Shown one piece after another: positions 59,690 to 64,000 of a stretch of DNA of 64,000 nt (its first letter is position 1; the number at the start of each line of letters is the position of its first letter). The notes below the pieces were generated by a model. It was not told the origin of the DNA. It did not search any database and worked only from the letters and a program-made list of their open reading frames with translations. A program made the position numbers and the translations under genes. The stretch comes from Flavobacteriaceae bacterium (GTDB lineage: Bacteria > Bacteroidota > Bacteroidia > UKL13-3): NCBI GenBank assembly GCA_009693575.1, contig SHWZ01000005.1, positions 19,082-83,081 on the forward strand, in the 5' to 3' direction.

Positions 59690-61115
59690 GCAAGGTTCAT
59701 GGCCATTCCTGATTACCGCTGGGGTACTCTTTGTGGTGGCTAATGCCTTCCTCATTCGTGAGGGATATTGGTTGGGCTGGGGCTTGCCATTTGTGCTCAT
59801 CATTGTGCTGCTGTTAGTTTTTTCGTTCGACAAACTCCTTTGGATTACTGTACTTTTTACTCCGCTATCGGTCAGGTATGAGAATGTGTTTGCCGGGGTG
59901 GGCATGGATGTACCAAGCGATATATTCATCACCTTGCTGTCTGTTTCGGTTATTTTCAAGTTCCTCTTCGACGAGCGGTTCGACAAACGCATCCTGAAAC
60001 ACCCGCTAAGCATAGCCATCATGCTCAACCTTGTGTGGCTGCTTTTCACTTCCATCACCAGTTCCATGCCCTTGGTCTCCTTGAAATTTCTGGTGTCACG
60101 CAGTTGGTATGTGCTGCTTTTCTACTTCGTGCTGTCGCAAACTTTTTCGGATACCAAGAATATCAAAAAATATCTGTGGCTATATATGCTGCCGCTCATT
60201 TTCGTGGTGTTTTACACGTTGATGAACCACAACGAGTACAACTTCGACCAGCGAGCCAGCTACGGCATGTCGCAGCCTTTCTTCGTGAACCACGGCATCT
60301 ATGCTGCCGCTCTCGCCATGTTCCTGCCTTTCTTGTGGCTGGGACTTTTTGGAAGCAACAAAATGGGCTATTCGCTACCAGCAAAAATATGTATGTTTCT
60401 GCTGCTGTGTCTGTTTTTGGTCGGAATGGTTTTTAGCTACACCCGTGCGGCATGGATAAGTTTAGCTGCCGCTATTGCTATCGGGGCTTTGCTTTATCTG
60501 AGGTTTTCGGTATCTACTTATGTGTTGGGAATCTTTGTAGCGGGGCTTGTTTTATTTTCCATGAAAGACCGTATTTCACTGACATTACAACGCAATCAGC
60601 AGGTGTCAGCCGACAACTTCGATGACCACGTTAAATCCATTTACAATATAAAAAACGACGATAGCAACTTGGAACGCATCAACCGCTGGAAATGTGCTTT
60701 CAGGATGACGGAAGACCGCCCAGTACTTGGCTTTGGCCCCGGCACATATGTGTTTCAATATGCCCCTTATCAACGTGCAAAAGAAATAACCAAAATAAGT
60801 ACCAACGTGGGCAGTTTGGGCAATTGCCACAGTGAATTTTTGCAGCCATTGGCCGAAACTGGAATCCCCGGATTTTTGACTTGGCTGATATTGATTGCCA
60901 CAGGAATTTTTACTGGAATAAAACTATACTGGGGCAAGCACAGCCCTGAAGTGAAAGCCCTTGCACTCAGTGCCACACTGGGACTCATCACCTATTTCGT
61001 ACACGGATTACTCAACAACTACAGCGACCTTGACAAGGCTGCCGTACTCATATGGGGATTCTTCGCTATAATTGTATCGCTCGACGTATATCACACTAAA
61101 CAAATAAAAACATGA
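59667..61115 (+). CDS. O-antigen ligase family protein
   Basis: Polytopic; FSYTRAAWISLAAAIAIGALLYL, GFGPGTYVFQYAP, GNCHSEFLQPLAETGIPGFLTWL. Confidence 0.9.
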   Translation: MLKQLKPEQGSWPFLITAGVLFVVANAFLIREGYWLGWGLPFVLIIVLLLVFSFDKLLWITVLFTPLSVRYENVFAGVGMDVPSDIFITLLSVSVIFKFLFDERFDKRILKHPLSIAIMLNLVWLLFTSITSSMPLVSLKFLVSRSWYVLLFYFVLSQTFSDTKNIKKYLWLYMLPLIFVVFYTLMNHNEYNFDQRASYGMSQPFFVNHGIYAAALAMFLPFLWLGLFGSNKMGYSLPAKICMFLLLCLFLVGMVFSYTRAAWISLAAAIAIGALLYLRFSVSTYVLGIFVAGLVLFSMKDRISLTLQRNQQVSADNFDDHVKSIYNIKNDDSNLERINRWKCAFRMTEDRPVLGFGPGTYVFQYAPYQRAKEITKISTNVGSLGNCHSEFLQPLAETGIPGFLTWLILIATGIFTGIKLYWGKHSPEVKALALSATLGLITYFVHGLLNNYSDLDKAAVLIWGFFAIIVSLDVYHTKQIKT

Positions 61116-61552
61116 TTCGTAAATACCAATCCTCCAACTTTTCCGTGCTTCGGAAAATTTTCATACTCAATACCCCTGCTTTTTTCGACAAGCAAGAGCA
61201 GCCGCTTTTTGAAGGCTACTTTAAGAAACCTGAGCTTTGTTACTTCACCCTAATAACAGAAGACGGCGAAATAATAGGTGGTGGCGGCATCGGCTTCGAC
61301 CTCGAAAAGATAGAGGCTCATTTTCTCTGGGATTTGGTTCACCCCAAATACCAAAAGCAAGGGTTTGGCAAGGACCTGCTGCAACACTGCATTGCACACG
61401 TAAAAGATAATACTACCTATAAAGTTATTAAGGCAAATGCCACCATCAAGAATTACAAATTCTACCAAAAAATGGGCTTCAAAATGCTAAAGAAAACCAA
61501 AGACCATTATGGTCCTGGAGTAGATATGTATGCCATGGGAATGGCATTGTAG
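61112..61552 (+). CDS. GNAT family N-acetyltransferase
   Basis: GEIIGGGGIGFDLEKIEAHFLWDLVHPKYQKQGFGKDLLQHCI, NYKFYQKMGFKM. Confidence 0.9.
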   Translation: MIRKYQSSNFSVLRKIFILNTPAFFDKQEQPLFEGYFKKPELCYFTLITEDGEIIGGGGIGFDLEKIEAHFLWDLVHPKYQKQGFGKDLLQHCIAHVKDNTTYKVIKANATIKNYKFYQKMGFKMLKKTKDHYGPGVDMYAMGMAL

Positions 61553-61556
61553 TTAA

Positions 61557-62936
61557 CTACAACCCATATTCACTCAGCAAATAAAGCATTGCCCCGATGG
61601 TGGCTGAGCCAAGTTCCAACTCGCGGCGGTTCACGTTTTTCATTATATCTATCTCCGTGTGGTGCAGGTCAAAATAGCGTTGGCTGTCGGGAATGAAACC
61701 CATCTGTGGCACACCTTGTTCTCTTAGTGGGCCTATGTCGGTACCGCCACCGTGGTTGGTAAATTCATATACATGGTAGGGCTGGAATAGCTTGGCAAAC
61801 TCCATAAATTTTTTCATTTGTTCCTCGGAAGCTCCGCTCATACCAAAGCCTTTGGGCACATGCCCTCCCCCATCACTTTCTATGGCTACTATATGTTTTT
61901 CGTTATTCAGTTTTGCTAGTTCAGCATATTTGTTTCCGCCACGCACACCATTTTCTTCGTTCATAAACAACACCGCCCGGATAGTCCTTTTGGGACGAAT
62001 GCCCAATGCCTTGAACAGCCGCACCGCCTCAATGCTATGCACACATCCAGCCCCGTCGTCGTGAGCTCCATCGCCATTGTCCCAGCTATCAAGGTGTCCA
62101 CCTACACATATAATTTCCTCCGGCTTTTCGCTGCCACGAATCTCTCCCACCACATTGTAGCTAAGGGTATCGGGCAGGGTTTTACAATTCATTTTCATAT
62201 ACAGTTTGGCATGTGGGTCTGTCTTCAAAATCTTCATCAAGTCTTCCGCTGCTTGGGTGCTAATAGCCCCACAAGGAACTTTGGGAAATGAATCATTATA
62301 CTTCATGGTACCTGTGTGTGGGTAGTCGCTGATGCCAATATCCATACTCCGGACTATCGTACCCACCGCTCCGTATTGGGCGGCTTCACTTGGCCCGGAA
62401 TACCGCTGGTCAACCGCCCCACCGTAAGCCTCGAAAGTAGTAATCTTTGCTCGGTCCATTGGGCGACTGAAAAACACGATTTTGCCTTTCACCTTGGCTT
62501 CGCCCAGCTTGGCCAGCTCACTCACACTGTCCACCATCACTATCTCAGCGGTGATGCCTTCTTTGGGCGTAGCCATTGACCCGCCCAAAGCACAGATACG
62601 CAGTTTCTCCGAAGTAAATAATTTGCCTTTGCTATACTTTACAGAACATTCCTCCTTAGCTCCCCTCACCCAATGCGGCACCATGCAGGGCTGCAACCAC
62701 ACCGAATCAAAGCCCCATTTCTCCATCACCTTTTTGCCCCATGCCACTGCTTTGTATGATTGGGGTGAGCCGCTCAGCCTGCCACCTATTCCGCCAGCCA
62801 ATTGCTCCAGCATTTGGTAGCTCTGCCCTTTGGTGAGGGCTGTGCGGTACATTTGGGCAATAATGGAAGAGTCAGTTTGGGCAGTAACCTCACAAAGCCA
62901 AAACAGCGAAAGAATAAATAGGGAACGGATTTTCAT
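61557..62936 (-). CDS. M20/M28-type peptidase (carboxypeptidase Q-like)
   Basis: ICVGGHLDSWDNGDGAHDDGAGCVHSIEAVRLF, VLFMNEENGVRGGNKYAE, GGGTDIGPLREQGVPQMGFIPDSQRYFDLHHTEID. Confidence 0.92.
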   Translation of the reverse strand: MKIRSLFILSLFWLCEVTAQTDSSIIAQMYRTALTKGQSYQMLEQLAGGIGGRLSGSPQSYKAVAWGKKVMEKWGFDSVWLQPCMVPHWVRGAKEECSVKYSKGKLFTSEKLRICALGGSMATPKEGITAEIVMVDSVSELAKLGEAKVKGKIVFFSRPMDRAKITTFEAYGGAVDQRYSGPSEAAQYGAVGTIVRSMDIGISDYPHTGTMKYNDSFPKVPCGAISTQAAEDLMKILKTDPHAKLYMKMNCKTLPDTLSYNVVGEIRGSEKPEEIICVGGHLDSWDNGDGAHDDGAGCVHSIEAVRLFKALGIRPKRTIRAVLFMNEENGVRGGNKYAELAKLNNEKHIVAIESDGGGHVPKGFGMSGASEEQMKKFMEFAKLFQPYHVYEFTNHGGGTDIGPLREQGVPQMGFIPDSQRYFDLHHTEIDIMKNVNRRELELGSATIGAMLYLLSEYGL

Positions 62937-63040
62937 TTCAATAAATTTGCTTCAAAGAACGGGGGGAGAGGGGGAAAAGGCAGTTTGCAATGGGCAGCAT
63001 TGTCCAAGAGAACCACATTGTGCTAAAAAATGTTGCTCTT

Positions 63041-63138
63041 CCCCGATAGTGATCGGGGCAAGCTAACTCAGAGTGACATTTTTTTTGAGCATCGTCAAAG
63101 AGAAGCACTCTGTCAGGCTGTCCCTATAGCCATCGGGA
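63041..63138. repeat. Two degenerate copies of the tcccgatagctatcggga palindrome (63041-63058 and 63121-63138)
   Basis: ccccgatagtgatcgggg and tccctatagccatcggga. Confidence 0.65.
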
Positions 63139-63321
63139 TTATCGAAGCATTGGCCAAGTGAAGCACACAGTCAGGCTGAGTAGTTTACCCTGAGCGATAG
63201 CCGAAGTGAAGCCCTGCCGAAGTGAACCCCAACAGCACTGCCTCGTAAAAGGTGGGGCTGTTGTTTGCCCATAGTTTGTACTTTTGGTAAAATGCGTTTC
63301 CTTTGCAGCAGTTTAATAATT

Positions 63322-63606
63322 ATGGCAACTAACTTTTTCACCAACAAAGACGACAACACTCTGCTCAAAAAGTTTGAGGGTGTTTTTACACATGTAGAAA
63401 GCATCAGACACTTTGATGCTTTGGTTGGCTATTTCAGAACGTCGGCAAGTGATACCAACGATTATGTATGCAAATATCAACGCATCCCATCTTCATTATA
63501 TTCAGGCATGTTAGTCAACGAATATATTGCAAGCAAATTATTAAAGCACTGGGGTATTGAAAGTCCAGAAACGGCCATTGTGAAGGTAAAGCCCTTGCTG
63601 CGGTAA
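63322..63606 (+). pseudogene. Chimeric remnant: helicase/PLD-like N-terminus joined to a HipA-like fragment
   Basis: MATNFFTNKDDNTLLKKFEGVFTHVESIRHFDALVGYFRTS resembles the N-terminus of PLD-like/helicase proteins; NDYVCKYQRIPSSLYSGMLVNEYIASKLLKHWGIESPETAIVKVKP resembles the HipA-like kinase N-lobe. Confidence 0.6.
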
Positions 63607-63877
63607 GTCTTCCGATGGATGACTTGCCGCTTCCCAATGGTAGGCGGTCTTTCGACCGCCACTAAGAACAAAAGTATTATGCTAATAGAACAATTGATGG
63701 CTTGGCCGCGTGAGGGATGGAAGCGGCATCCTCGCCCACTTCCCCTTGGGCGAGATATAGCGGACAGCCCGACCCCCGTTGTATTTTTGGTTTCACGGGG
63801 GGCACGCCCAAATTGATTCAGCTGCCAAAGAAACCCCTGACACTCCTTTCCCTTAAATTCGCACCCCTTTTCCCATT

Positions 63878-64000
63878 TTGATAACCGCCGCTACCATATC
63901 CCGCATTTTTCATGCTGCCAACATAGAGGAGGTGGTGGGCGAGTATGTGGCCCTCAAAAAGCGGGGCGGCAACCTGCTGGGGCTTTGTCCTTTCCACAAC
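63878..64000 (+). CDS. dnaG: DNA primase, N-terminal fragment (runs off window)
   Basis: TTG start; ITAATISRIFHAANIEEVVGEYVALKKRGGNLLGLCPFHN matches DnaG N-terminus including the start of the CHC2 zinc motif. Confidence 0.93.
   Translation, partial: MITAATISRIFHAANIEEVVGEYVALKKRGGNLLGLCPFHN

Noticed and set aside
58664-61552. Full exopolysaccharide biosynthesis cluster
   Set aside because: Only Wzz-like, O-antigen-ligase-like and GNAT genes are adjacent; no glycosyltransferases or flippase in the window, and gmd is 10 kb away.
63619-63816. 65-aa ORF upstream of dnaG
   Set aside because: Composition and overlap with hairpin repeats suggest non-coding intergenic sequence.

Overview
This 64 kb window looks like a chromosomal segment from a Bacteroidota lineage. 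Supporting signs are GldG, type IX secretion (T9SS) C-terminal sorting domains, TAnnTTTG-type -7 promoter boxes, and a CarB without its C-terminal regulatory domain. Most of the window is housekeeping: purH (3' end), an amidophosphoribosyltransferase, thymidine kinase, carB, tadA, cdsA, panC, era, nuoA-G, gmd, pssA, purS, a Wzz/O-antigen-ligase pair, and the 5' end of dnaG at the right edge. I found no convincing tRNA, rRNA, CRISPR array or intact transposase. The regions most worth a second look are: (1) a translationally coupled ECF sigma factor / 51-aa acidic micro-ORF / inner-membrane-anchored protein with a C-terminal beta-barrel-like domain (20.8-22.6 kb), resembling a dual-membrane-spanning anti-sigma module; (2) a secreted Cys/Gly-rich protein and its partner (8.97-11.5 kb); (3) a 2104-aa CotH-kinase protein with seven tandem lamin-tail repeats and a T9SS tail (37.6-43.9 kb); (4) a decayed locus at 45.6-47.0 kb with an in-frame TAA, overlapping open frames across 21-nt repeats and a G8-tract frameshift; (5) a multiply frameshifted gene at 18.16-18.83 kb; (6) a chimeric remnant at 63.3 kb joining a helicase/PLD-like N-terminus to a HipA-like fragment, beside dispersed palindromes. 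All calls come from reading the sequence and supplied translations; no database search was run.
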